A program made the translations under genes and the position numbers. Under the pieces are notes generated by a model. The model ran no database searches and had not been told where the DNA came from. It saw nothing but the letters and a program-made list of their open reading frames with translations. A stretch of 64,000 nt of DNA from positions 146,057-210,056 of the forward strand of contig CASFBL010000002.1 in NCBI GenBank assembly GCA_949292775.1, given 5' to 3'. Below, one piece after another: positions 53,745-61,151 of this stretch (position 1 is its first letter; the number at the start of each line of letters is the position of its first letter). The stretch comes from an uncultured Eubacteriales bacterium. GTDB taxonomy: Bacteria > Bacillota > Clostridia > Oscillospirales > Acutalibacteraceae.

Positions 53745-53780
53745 ACCCTGTAAAGCAAAAGCCTTTACAGGGTCTTTTTT
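53745..53780 (+). terminator. Terminator/attenuator overlapping the ffh-operon start site
   Basis: A perfect 11-bp stem, ACCCTGTAAAG (53745-53755) with CTTTACAGGGT (53763-53773), is followed by T6 at 53775-53780. It can terminate the lipoprotein transcript. Transcripts from the promoter at 53713 begin within the left arm and would form a shorter hairpin, so read-through into ylxM is possible. Confidence 0.75.
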
Positions 53781-53802
53781 GTTCGGAAAGGAAGGTCTTT
53801 TC

Positions 53803-54165
53803 ATGGCCACCAATGTTGAAATTACAATTTTGCTGGATTTTTACGGTGAAATGTTGACGGAAAAACAGCGGGATTTCCTCGGGTATTATTATAACGACGA
53901 CCTTTCTCTTTCGGAAATTGCCGAAAATGAGGGCATCACAAGGCAGGGTGTGCGTGACGCAATCAAGCGCGCGGAGACATTGCTTTATGAAATGGAAAGC
54001 AAGCTCGGTTTTGCCAAGCGTCTGGATGAAATCAAGGCTACGCTCCACCAAATTATGGATTGTGCCGACTACATCAACGCCTACAACCTTGACCACGGCC
54101 TTTCCCGTGAAATCAACGAAACGACCGTCCGCATCAAATCGCTGGCGCTGGATATCATTGAGTAA
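53803..54165 (+). CDS. ylxM: YlxM/p13-like DNA-binding protein (UPF0122)
   Basis: The 120-residue protein has the sigma-70-region-4-like helix-turn-helix SLSEIAENEGITRQGVRDAI at about residues 35-54 and begins MATNVEITILLDFYGEMLTE, matching YlxM. The family lies upstream of ffh in Firmicutes and Mollicutes and has been linked to signal-recognition particle function in Streptococcus. ATG 53803 follows GGAAAGGAAGG; longer in-frame extensions would run through the promoter and hairpin and are rejected. ffh starts 13 bases after its stop. Confidence 0.93.
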   Translation: MATNVEITILLDFYGEMLTEKQRDFLGYYYNDDLSLSEIAENEGITRQGVRDAIKRAETLLYEMESKLGFAKRLDEIKATLHQIMDCADYINAYNLDHGLSREINETTVRIKSLALDIIE

Positions 54166-54178
54166 AGGAACATAAGCT

Positions 54179-55519
54179 ATGGCATTTGAAGGATTGTCCG
54201 ACAAGCTCGAGTCGGCGTTTAAACGCCTTAGAAGCAAGGGCAGCTTAAATGAAAACGATGTAAAAGAAGCTATGCGCGAGGTGCGCTTGGCACTTTTGGA
54301 AGCGGATGTCAACTATAAGGTCGCCAAAGACTTTACCAATAAAGTGACGGAGCGTGCCATCGGCGCCCAGGTCATGGAAAGCTTGACCCCTGCGCAAATG
54401 GTCATCAAAATTGTCAACGAGGAATTGACTGCGCTTATGGGCGGCACAGGCAGCCGTCTTGCGTGCGCTTCGCATCCGCCCACAATCGTGATGATGTGCG
54501 GCTTGCAGGGTTCCGGTAAAACGACGCACTGCGCAAAAATCGCCCGCAAGCTCAAAACGGAAGGCCACCGCCCGCTGCTTGTCGCGTGCGATGTTTACAG
54601 ACCCGCCGCTATCAAACAGCTGCAAGTCGTTGGTGAGCAGGTCGATGTTCCCGTGTTCGAAATGGGGCAAATTGACCCTGTTGAAATTGCAAAGAACGCC
54701 GTCCGTCTTGCCAAAGACCACGGCTATGATTATGTGTTTATCGACACCGCCGGCCGTCTGCATATTGACGAAGCGCTGATGACCGAGCTGAAAAATATCA
54801 AGGCAGAAGTTCACCCGCACGAAATCCTTTTGGTGGTTGACGCCATGACCGGTCAGGACGCTGTGACCGTTGCAAGTGCGTTTGATGAAGCGTTGGGCAT
54901 TGACGGTTTGGTGCTTACCAAAATGGATGGTGACACCAGAGGCGGTGCGGCGCTTTCTGCAAGAGCGGTTACCGGCAAGCCAATCAAATTCGTCGGTATG
55001 GGTGAAAAGCTTGACCAGCTCGACTATTTTTACCCGGACCGTATGGCGTCCCGAATTCTCGGCATGGGCGATGTGCTTTCGCTTATTGAAAAAGCAGAAA
55101 ACACGCTCGATGAGAAAAAGGCCGCCGAGCTTGAAAAGAAGCTTCGCAAAAATAAATTTGACTTAAACGATTTGCTTGACCAGCTCCAGCAGGTGCGCAA
55201 GCTTGGTTCCATGAAAGACATTCTTTCTATGCTGCCGGGTGTGGGCAACAAGCTTAAGGATGTCGATATTGACGAGCGGCAGTTTGACCGCGTTCAGGCA
55301 ATCATCCGTTCTATGACGCCTGAGGAGCGCGCAAAACCCGAAATCATCAACCCCTCGCGCAAACGGCGTATCGCTGCCGGCTGCGGTATGCAGGTGGAGG
55401 ATGTCAATAAGCTGCTCGCGCAGCACAAGCAGATGCTTAAAATGTTCAAGCAGTTTAATTCCAAAGGCGCGCGCCGCCGCATGAGCCGGATGGGCAACTT
55501 CGGGCAGTTCGGCATGTAA
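54179..55519 (+). CDS. ffh: Signal recognition particle protein Ffh
   Basis: The 446-residue SRP54 homologue has the N domain, the GTPase G domain (GLQGSGKTTHCAKIARKL, DTAGRLHID, LTKMDGDTRGGAAL) and the C-terminal Met-rich M domain that binds 4.5S RNA and signal sequences (MLKMFKQF, then MSRMGNFGQFGM at the end). It targets nascent membrane proteins to FtsY and SecYEG. It is in the same operon as ylxM upstream and rpsP downstream. Length is typical. Confidence 0.97.
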   Translation: MAFEGLSDKLESAFKRLRSKGSLNENDVKEAMREVRLALLEADVNYKVAKDFTNKVTERAIGAQVMESLTPAQMVIKIVNEELTALMGGTGSRLACASHPPTIVMMCGLQGSGKTTHCAKIARKLKTEGHRPLLVACDVYRPAAIKQLQVVGEQVDVPVFEMGQIDPVEIAKNAVRLAKDHGYDYVFIDTAGRLHIDEALMTELKNIKAEVHPHEILLVVDAMTGQDAVTVASAFDEALGIDGLVLTKMDGDTRGGAALSARAVTGKPIKFVGMGEKLDQLDYFYPDRMASRILGMGDVLSLIEKAENTLDEKKAAELEKKLRKNKFDLNDLLDQLQQVRKLGSMKDILSMLPGVGNKLKDVDIDERQFDRVQAIIRSMTPEERAKPEIINPSRKRRIAAGCGMQVEDVNKLLAQHKQMLKMFKQFNSKGARRRMSRMGNFGQFGM

Positions 55520-55585
55520 TTCGCTTCCAGCACTTTCACAGTGATTGGTATAAATAACAATTAAGATACATTGGAGGAAAATCAA

Positions 55586-55831
55586 ATGGCAGTAAAAATC
55601 AGACTGCGCCGCATGGGCGCGAAAAGAGCACCGTTCTATCGTGTGATCGTAGCAGATTCCAAATCTCCGCGTGACGGCAAGTTCATCGAAGAGATCGGCA
55701 CTTATGATCCCATGAAGAACCCCGCTGAAATCAAAATTGATGTGGAGAAGGCACAGCAGTGGATCCAGAACGGCGCACAGCCGACCGACACTGCAAAGGC
55801 ACTTCTTAAGCAGTGCGGCGCGATTAAATAA
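55586..55831 (+). CDS. rpsP: 30S ribosomal protein S16
   Basis: The 81-residue protein [20 protein letters not shown] is S16, with [19 protein letters not shown] typical. ATG 55586 has TGGAGGA 12 bases upstream; the in-frame TTG at 55571 would add 5 residues and is not used. It sits in the conserved order ffh-rpsP-khpA-rimM-trmD. Confidence 0.97.
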   Translation: MAVKIRLRRMGAKRAPFYRVIVADSKSPRDGKFIEEIGTYDPMKNPAEIKIDVEKAQQWIQNGAQPTDTAKALLKQCGAIK

Positions 55832-55849
55832 TCAGGGAGGTCTTTTGTC

Positions 55850-56083
55850 TTGGAAGAACTTCTCAAAAATATCGCAAAAGGGCTTGTAGATGACCCGGAT
55901 GCTGTCTCTGTCACCGTCGATGAACCCGACGAGCACGGCAACATTGTGTATCATCTGCATGTTGCCGAAGGGGATATGGGCCGCATCATCGGCAAACAGG
56001 GCAGAATTGCCAAAGCGATTCGTACCGTTGTCAAAGCGCGTGCCACCAAAGACGGCGTCCGCGTACAAGTGGACATTGACTGA
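55850..56083 (+). CDS. khpA: KH-domain RNA-binding protein KhpA
   Basis: The 77-residue protein is a single KH domain with the GXXG loop in IIGKQGRIAKAIRT. KhpA (YlqC) pairs with KhpB/Jag in other Firmicutes to bind many RNAs and affect cell elongation. It starts with TTG at 55850, 9 bases after GGGAGG (55835-55840). A strong hairpin separates it from rimM. Confidence 0.94.
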   Translation: MEELLKNIAKGLVDDPDAVSVTVDEPDEHGNIVYHLHVAEGDMGRIIGKQGRIAKAIRTVVKARATKDGVRVQVDID

Positions 56084-56090
56084 TGAAAAA

Positions 56091-56117
56091 CGCGCGGGAA
56101 TGCTTCCCGCGCGCTGT
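56091..56117 (+). terminator. Hairpin between khpA and rimM
   Basis: CGCGCGGGAA (56091-56100) and TTCCCGCGCG (56104-56113) form a perfect 10-bp GC-rich stem with a 3-base loop, followed by CTGTTTCTTTG. The T-run is interrupted, so it may only partly terminate and lower rimM-trmD expression. Confidence 0.65.
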
Positions 56118-56137
56118 TTCTTTGTTGGAGAAAAATT

Positions 56138-56680
56138 ATGAAGAAACCCTATTTAGAAGCGGGAAAAATTGTCGGAACACACGGCGTGCGCGGCGAATTC
56201 AAAATTCAGCCTTGGTGCGACAGCGCCGCGTTTTTGTGTAAGTTTAAAACGCTTTATCTCGACGCTGCCGGGCAAAATTCTTTAACCATGCAGTCCCTGC
56301 GCCCGCACAAAAATGTGGTGCTCGCCAAAGCCGACGGCGTGACTTCCATAGAGCAGGCCGAAGCGCTGCGCGGCAAAATTTTATATATTTCCCGTGAAGA
56401 TGCGCACTTGGAAGAGGGAAAATGGTTTGTTCAAGACCTCCTTTCCTGTAAAGTGATTGACATTGACACAGGCGAAGAATACGGTATTTTGGACGAGGTG
56501 ATTCCGGGCGTTGGTGCAAACGATGTTTGGTGTGTAAAAAGCCAAACCGGAGAGGAAACATTAGTCCCCGCCATTCCCGATGTGGTTCTCGAAACCGATA
56601 TAGATGCCGGTGTTATAAGGATTCGTCCGCTTTCCGGCCTGTTTGACGGAAAGGAGCGTGTGGTGCGCGATGCAGATTGA
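56138..56680 (+). CDS. rimM: 16S rRNA processing protein RimM
   Basis: The 180-residue protein starts KKPYLEAGKIVGTHGVRGEF, the RimM N-terminal beta-barrel, and has a C-terminal PRC-barrel with AIPDVVLETDIDAGVIRIRP. It binds S19 and assists 30S head assembly. GGAG precedes ATG 56138. The stop overlaps the trmD start by 11 bases, so the pair is coupled. Confidence 0.95.
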   Translation: MKKPYLEAGKIVGTHGVRGEFKIQPWCDSAAFLCKFKTLYLDAAGQNSLTMQSLRPHKNVVLAKADGVTSIEQAEALRGKILYISREDAHLEEGKWFVQDLLSCKVIDIDTGEEYGILDEVIPGVGANDVWCVKSQTGEETLVPAIPDVVLETDIDAGVIRIRPLSGLFDGKERVVRDAD

Positions 56681-57416
56681 TATTATGACGCTGTTCCCTG
56701 AAATGTGCGAGGCAGTGCTCTCCGAAAGCATCATCGGCCGCGCCCGCGAACGGGGGTTTGTAGATATCCGGTGTGTAAATATCCGCGACTTTACAGCGGA
56801 TAAACACAACCGTGTAGACGACGCGCCTTACGGCGGGGGAATGGGTATGCTGATGCAGGCGCAGCCAATATATGACTGCTATCAATCACTTTGCGAAAAC
56901 GCCGAAGAACGCCCGCATCTTGTCTATATGTCGCCGCAAGGCAAAACGCTCACGCAGGAAAAAGTCAAGTCGCTCGCTAAACTGCCGCACCTGGTGCTTT
57001 TGTGCGGCCATTATGAGGGCGTGGATGAACGCATTTTAGACGAGATTGTTGATGAAGAGATTTCCATAGGCGATTATGTGCTGACCGGTGGGGAATTGCC
57101 CGCCATGGTGCTTGCCGACGCCGTTTGCCGAATGCTCGACGGCGTGCTTCCCAATGACGAAGCAAAATCGCTTGAAAGCCATTATAACGGGCTTTTGGAG
57201 TATCCGCAATATACAAGACCGCCTGTTTGGCACGGCGTCTCGGTCCCGGATGTGCTCTTGTCCGGTCACCATGAAAACATTGAAAAATGGCGGCACGAAC
57301 AGTCGCTTTTGCGCACTTTTCTTCGCCGTCCCGACCTTTTGGAAACCGCCGAGCTTTCCGAAAAAGACCGAAAGTTTTTAAAAACGCTCAAAGACGAGCA
57401 AGAAAAAGAAGAATAA
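56670..57416 (+). CDS. trmD: tRNA (guanine37-N1)-methyltransferase TrmD
   Basis: The 248-residue SPOUT methyltransferase has MQIDIMTLFPEMCEAVLSES at the start and the knotted SAM site: YMSPQGKTLTQEKV, LLCGHYEGVDERI, SIGDYVLTGGELPAMV. It methylates G37 of tRNAs, preventing +1 frameshifting. ATG 56670 lies inside the end of rimM; AAAGGAGC is 13 bases upstream. A 14-bp-stem terminator follows at once, so this is the last gene of the operon. Confidence 0.96.
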   Translation: MQIDIMTLFPEMCEAVLSESIIGRARERGFVDIRCVNIRDFTADKHNRVDDAPYGGGMGMLMQAQPIYDCYQSLCENAEERPHLVYMSPQGKTLTQEKVKSLAKLPHLVLLCGHYEGVDERILDEIVDEEISIGDYVLTGGELPAMVLADAVCRMLDGVLPNDEAKSLESHYNGLLEYPQYTRPPVWHGVSVPDVLLSGHHENIEKWRHEQSLLRTFLRRPDLLETAELSEKDRKFLKTLKDEQEKEE

Positions 57417-57420
57417 GAAA

Positions 57421-57456
57421 AAACCGGCGCGGACTTTTTGTCCGCGCCGGTTTAGT
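57421..57456 (+). terminator. Bidirectional terminator after trmD
   Basis: A perfect 14-bp stem, 57421-57434 with 57440-57453, loop TTTTT, ends the trmD operon. It overlaps by 2 bases the stop of the convergent small membrane protein gene (57452). Confidence 0.82.
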
Positions 57457-57649
57457 TCCTTCGAAAACTTTCATAGGTGTTTGCGAAAAACTGGGAGACA
57501 TCCTCTAAATTGATGGTGTCGGGCGCACGACCTGTGCGCATTTTTTCAGAGTTCTGCCGTGCGCTTACAATGCCCGTTAAAAGTGAAAATGCCAAAATAA
57601 GTATACATAGAAAAATGGCAAATCTTTTTAAAACGCTTTGTGCTTTCAT
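57452..57649 (-). CDS. Small membrane protein downstream of spoIIP
   Basis: The 65-residue protein has one hydrophobic segment (about residues 8-28, LKRFAIFLCILILAFSLLTG) and a short polar C-terminal part (INLEDVSQFFANTYESFRRN). On the minus strand AAAGGA precedes the ATG, and it starts 14 bases after the spoIIP stop, so it is the last gene of the gpr-spoIIP unit and may be made during sporulation. It matches no family I recognise. A division-type (FtsL-like) protein is not supported. Confidence 0.65.
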   Translation of the reverse strand: MKAQSVLKRFAIFLCILILAFSLLTGIVSARQNSEKMRTGRAPDTINLEDVSQFFANTYESFRRN

Positions 57650-57663
57650 GTTTTCACATCCTT

Positions 57664-58824
57664 TTAGGTTATGTACTTCTCTAAAAGCTCCGCGAGCGCC
57701 GTGCCGATAAGTCTGCCGGAATAAACAGCTTCCTCAAGGGTGTTCGAGTCGCTGCCCATTTCCAAAAGTACCGAGCAGGGGGTAACATCCATATTGTATT
57801 TTCGCGCCGAGAATAAGATTGGCCGCATAAGACCGGGGTATTTGGTTTCCGCCGTCTGCTGTAATTGCAGTGCAAAGGTCAGGTTTTCTTCCCACCGCGG
57901 GAAGTTAGTGACCTTGCCGTCCTCGCAGCCGGCAATAATCATAATCTGTGCTGCTTTTTTGCCGTCAATTTCGGCTGTCGGTTTAACGCGTGTGCCGTCG
58001 CTTTGCATAATCGCGTCGCGGTGCACATCAATAACTACCTGAATGGTTGGATTTTCCGCCATGATTTTCGTAATCGTTTCCCGAGAACGGTCATAAGCGC
58101 CGGTATATTTTGCGTCGTGAATTTCGGTGTCGTGAATATAGCCGATGCCTGCTTTTTCAAGCTGTTCACAAATCGCGTCACCCACACGCACCATGTTTTT
58201 CTTGGGGTCATCCACACGCGTTAAATAAGATTTTGTGTACCACCCCATGTTCAAAAGCTCATAGCATTCTGTTGTGTGCGTGTGAAAAATCAAAACTGTC
58301 GGCTTTGTCTTATCAGCAATTTGCAAAGTCGCTTTCTTTTCAAGTGAAGTTTGAATATCAATGCTGTGCGAGGAGGTCGTGTTGCGCACTGTCACATTCT
58401 GATATACATTGGTGGCGTTGTCTTTGCCGTATTGCTTCTCAATAGTGCTGCCCGCTTTTTCGCCGGTGTCGTATTTGGCCTTTTCCGCTTCCATCATGTC
58501 AAGAATGTCTTTTGGTGTGTCGGTAAGCTTGGCGGACACCGTTTGCACAGCTTCGGTGGGTTCTTCGGTTTTGGCTTCTTCCGGTATAGCAGCCGTTTCA
58601 GCTTCGGCGGTGGTGCTTTCCTGCAGATTGTTTTTAATGGTTTCCACCGTTCCCTGAGACAGCGCAAGCGAAGCGCTCATCATGGCAACGCGGGTGACGG
58701 GCTCCGAAAAGCGAAGTCCCGCCCAAAAGGTCAACACTATGACAAACGGCAGCACAAAAAGCAGCTCTTTGCGCGCGCGTGTTTGGTCCGCGGCTTTGCG
58801 GTGTCTTGGGGTTGTATTCCTCAT
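57664..58824 (-). CDS. spoIIP: Stage II sporulation protein P
   Basis: The 386-residue protein has an N-terminal membrane anchor (about residues 20-40), an Ala/Glu-rich linker, and the SpoIIP amidase/endopeptidase domain with LIFHTHTTECYELL (metal His), RETITKIMAENPTIQVVIDVHRD in two blocks, and LEMGSDSNTLEEA at the end. With SpoIID and SpoIIM it degrades peptidoglycan to drive engulfment of the forespore. ATG at 58824 has GGGAAAGGA six bases upstream; the longer in-frame start at 58857 has no ribosome site. Next to gpr, as in Bacillus. Confidence 0.95.
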   Translation of the reverse strand: MRNTTPRHRKAADQTRARKELLFVLPFVIVLTFWAGLRFSEPVTRVAMMSASLALSQGTVETIKNNLQESTTAEAETAAIPEEAKTEEPTEAVQTVSAKLTDTPKDILDMMEAEKAKYDTGEKAGSTIEKQYGKDNATNVYQNVTVRNTTSSHSIDIQTSLEKKATLQIADKTKPTVLIFHTHTTECYELLNMGWYTKSYLTRVDDPKKNMVRVGDAICEQLEKAGIGYIHDTEIHDAKYTGAYDRSRETITKIMAENPTIQVVIDVHRDAIMQSDGTRVKPTAEIDGKKAAQIMIIAGCEDGKVTNFPRWEENLTFALQLQQTAETKYPGLMRPILFSARKYNMDVTPCSVLLEMGSDSNTLEEAVYSGRLIGTALAELLEKYIT

Positions 58825-58896
58825 AAGCGTGTCCTTTCCCGGCAACATATCCTTCATAACAGCATACGCGCGGAAAAGTGCGATTATGCGAATGGA

Positions 58897-59766
58897 CTAT
58901 ACGATAGTTAAAAGAATGTCGGGTGAAATGCTCGGCTGTAAGGCACAGTTTAGCGCAAGCGCCAAAAACCGTGCGGCGCGGCGAATGGTTACATCGATTT
59001 CACGCGGGCAGACCATCATGCTTTTGGCGTCTGCTTCCTGTTTCTCTTCCATTTTGTGCTCGCTTGTGAAATCCCGAACCAGCGTAACCGCGTCCACCAC
59101 CGTCGGCACGCCGATTGCAATGACCGGCACCCCGAGCGTTTCGCAGTCGAGCCGCGCGCGGCTGTTGCCGACGCCCGAGCCGGGCGTGATGCCGGTGTCC
59201 GTCAGCTGCACAGTTTTGCCGAGCCGATGCAAACTCCGCGCCGCCAGTGCATCCACGGTAATTACGGCGGCGGGGTGAATGGTATTCACAATGCCGCGAA
59301 TGGTTTCCGCAGTTTCCATGCCGGTTTGCCCCAGCACACCAAAGGTGATTGCGCACACATCCCGCAGCTCGCTGAAACCAAGCTCCGCCGCAAGCGCACG
59401 GTCAATGTGGCGTGTGGCAAAAATACCGTGTGCTGTGCGCGGGCCGAGCGCGTCCGGCGTGACATCTTCGTTGCCGAGTCCCGCCACAAGAACGGGCCCG
59501 TCTTCGTCCGGCAGCAGGGCGCGAATGCTTTCCGTCAGCGCGGTCAATCTGCCATCTAAAAGCTCGCTGTCGTGTGAAAAAGCCGGAATTTCCATTGTAA
59601 TATATTTTCCCTTCGGTTTGCCGAGCTCTTTTGCACCGGCATCGTTAAGGATTTCAATTTCTGTAACACTGGCGTTTTGACGCGCATATTGCCGCACAGC
59701 GACATTTTCCGAGTGCGCGGGCGTCATTTCGCGCTGTTCGATTGCAAGATCTGTACGAAAATCCAT
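58897..59766 (-). CDS. gpr: Spore protease GPR
   Basis: The 289-residue protein has the GPR signatures FRTDLAIEQREMTP at the start, GLGNEDVTPDALGPRTA and ITVDALAARSLHRLGKTVQL. This aspartic-type protease degrades small acid-soluble spore proteins at germination. Bacillus GPR carries about 15 residues before RTDLA(V/I)E that are removed by autoprocessing; here only three residues precede it, so the propeptide is very short. AGGAGG precedes the ATG, which excludes a longer start. A sigma-G-like promoter lies at 59800-59828. Confidence 0.95.
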   Translation of the reverse strand: MDFRTDLAIEQREMTPAHSENVAVRQYARQNASVTEIEILNDAGAKELGKPKGKYITMEIPAFSHDSELLDGRLTALTESIRALLPDEDGPVLVAGLGNEDVTPDALGPRTAHGIFATRHIDRALAAELGFSELRDVCAITFGVLGQTGMETAETIRGIVNTIHPAAVITVDALAARSLHRLGKTVQLTDTGITPGSGVGNSRARLDCETLGVPVIAIGVPTVVDAVTLVRDFTSEHKMEEKQEADAKSMMVCPREIDVTIRRAARFLALALNCALQPSISPDILLTIV

Positions 59767-59799
59767 AGATTTTCCTCCTTTTTAACGCTTGTACGGTTT

Positions 59800-59828
59800 T
59801 AGTATGGACAAAAGCGGAAAATCTATTG
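59800..59828 (-). promoter_or_regulatory. Putative sigma-G/F promoter for gpr
   Basis: On the minus strand CATACTA (59800-59806) matches the forespore -10 (CATNMTA), with CAATA (59824-59828) as a 4-of-5 match to the -35 GHATR, spacer 17. gpr is a known forespore gene. Confidence 0.45.
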
Positions 59829-59846
59829 CGGATTTTCAAAAAAAAC

Positions 59847-59875
59847 TTGCAATTTTCAGAAAACAATGGTAATAT
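59847..59875 (+). promoter_or_regulatory. Sigma-A promoter for rpsT
   Basis: TTGCAA (59847-59852) and TAATAT (59870-59875) are separated by 17 bases, 30 bases before the rpsT ATG. Confidence 0.6.
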
Positions 59876-59905
59876 ATATACCGCTATTGAAAGGGAGGTG
59901 TGACC

Positions 59906-60163
59906 ATGCCGAATATTAAATCCGCCAAAAAGCGCGTTATCGTCAACAACAAGCGTGCACAGCGCAACAAATCCATGCGCTCCGCTTTAAAGACTGCGAT
60001 CAAAAAAGCGAATGTTGCGATTGAGACCGGTGCTGCCGACAAAGAGGCACTCGTGACCGCAGCTGTGAAAAAGATCGACCAGGCGACCGCAAAGGGCCTT
60101 CTGCACAAAAATAACGCTGCTCGTAAAAAGTCCGCCCTCGTTTGCAAACTGAACAAGGCGTAA
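59906..60163 (+). CDS. rpsT: 30S ribosomal protein S20
   Basis: The 85-residue basic helical protein [20 protein letters not shown] is S20, one of the early 16S rRNA-binding proteins. ATG 59906 follows GGGAGGTG (59893-59900). It is a single-gene unit, divergent from gpr, with its own promoter and a double terminator downstream, as is usual for rpsT. Confidence 0.97.
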   Translation: MPNIKSAKKRVIVNNKRAQRNKSMRSALKTAIKKANVAIETGAADKEALVTAAVKKIDQATAKGLLHKNNAARKKSALVCKLNKA

Positions 60164-60184
60164 GGGCTTTCAAATGCTTGGTTT

Positions 60185-60224
60185 AAATGCCGCTGACTTT
60201 TTAAAGTCTAGCGGCGTTTCGCTT
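60185..60224 (+). terminator. Terminator after rpsT
   Basis: A long stem with one bulged T (60185-60200 with 60203-60219) is followed by T5 at about 60223. First of two hairpins in the rpsT-proC gap. Confidence 0.75.
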
Positions 60225-60234
60225 TTTAAAACTA

Positions 60235-60264
60235 AAAAGACCGGAGAATTCTCTCCGGTCTTTT
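60235..60264 (+). terminator. Bidirectional terminator, rpsT / proC
   Basis: A 13-bp stem (60235-60247 with 60252-60264), AAAAGACC on the left arm and GGTCTTTT on the right, can act in both directions between convergent rpsT and proC. Confidence 0.82.
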
Positions 60265-60277
60265 GTCTTTTATAAAC

Positions 60278-61075
60278 TTAAATGCGCTTGTCTTTGTCGA
60301 GCGCCGCTTCCACCGCGTGTGTGACCGCTGCGTCAAGCCCGTCTTCCTGCAACGAAGCCACGCCCTCAATCGTTGTGCCGCCGGGTGAGCAGACGCGGTC
60401 AATCAACTCCCACGGGTGGGTGTCATTTTCCAAAATCTGTTTTGCGCTTCCGTAAACGGCCTGTGCCGCAATTTTCAAAGCCGCCTGCTTTGCCATGCCG
60501 TTTTTTACACCCGCGCGTGCGAGCGCGTCAATGAACATATAGCTAAATGCCGGTGAACACCCGGCAATAACGCCGAACAGCGGGAAAAAGTCCTCCGAAA
60601 GGGGCATAACCTTGCCGAAACTTGCGCAAAGCTTTTCTGTCAGTGCCTTTTGCTCATCCGTTACATTTTCGTTCGTGCAGTAAGCGCTCATCGCCTCCAG
60701 CACGGTCGCGTTGATATTCGGCATCACGCGCACAATAGCGGCGTCATAAGAGAGCAGCGAAGCGATAAATTCAATCGTTTTGCCCGCCGCAATGGAAATA
60801 ATCAGCGGATTTTTCTCTTTTAACTTGGCAGAAAGCGCAGGTAAAAGCATGGGGAAAACATTGGGCTTTACCGCGAGAACAACCACATCCGAAGCGGTGA
60901 CCAGCGCCTCGTTGCTTTCTGCGGCAGTAACACCGAGCGAGCTTTCGAGCGCAGCCGTTTTTGCTTTATCCATGTCAGACACCAAAATATCCGAAGCGGA
61001 AAAAGCACCCGAAGAGACAGCGCCTTTTATAATGGCGCTTGCCATGTTGCCTGCGCCGATAAATCCGATTTTCAT
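60278..61075 (-). CDS. proC: Pyrroline-5-carboxylate reductase
   Basis: The 265-residue protein begins MKIGFIGAGNMASAIIKGAV (NADP-binding Rossmann) and has the C-terminal ProC signature DRVCSPGGTTIEGVASLQED. It reduces pyrroline-5-carboxylate to proline, the last step of proline synthesis. AAGGA precedes the ATG. proA/proB are not in the window. It lies 76 bases downstream of the radical SAM gene on the same strand. Confidence 0.96.
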   Translation of the reverse strand: MKIGFIGAGNMASAIIKGAVSSGAFSASDILVSDMDKAKTAALESSLGVTAAESNEALVTASDVVVLAVKPNVFPMLLPALSAKLKEKNPLIISIAAGKTIEFIASLLSYDAAIVRVMPNINATVLEAMSAYCTNENVTDEQKALTEKLCASFGKVMPLSEDFFPLFGVIAGCSPAFSYMFIDALARAGVKNGMAKQAALKIAAQAVYGSAKQILENDTHPWELIDRVCSPGGTTIEGVASLQEDGLDAAVTHAVEAALDKDKRI

Positions 61076-61151
61076 AAAATCCTTCCTTTGCTAAACCGCG
61101 CTTTTGTCGCGGAATTTCTATTTTTAATCATAACATATTTTCGAAAACAAA

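Noticed and set aside
53452-53802. N-terminal extension of YlxM back into the lipoprotein gene
   Set aside because: It would run through the promoter and terminator at 53698-53780; YlxM proteins begin at the ATG at 53803.
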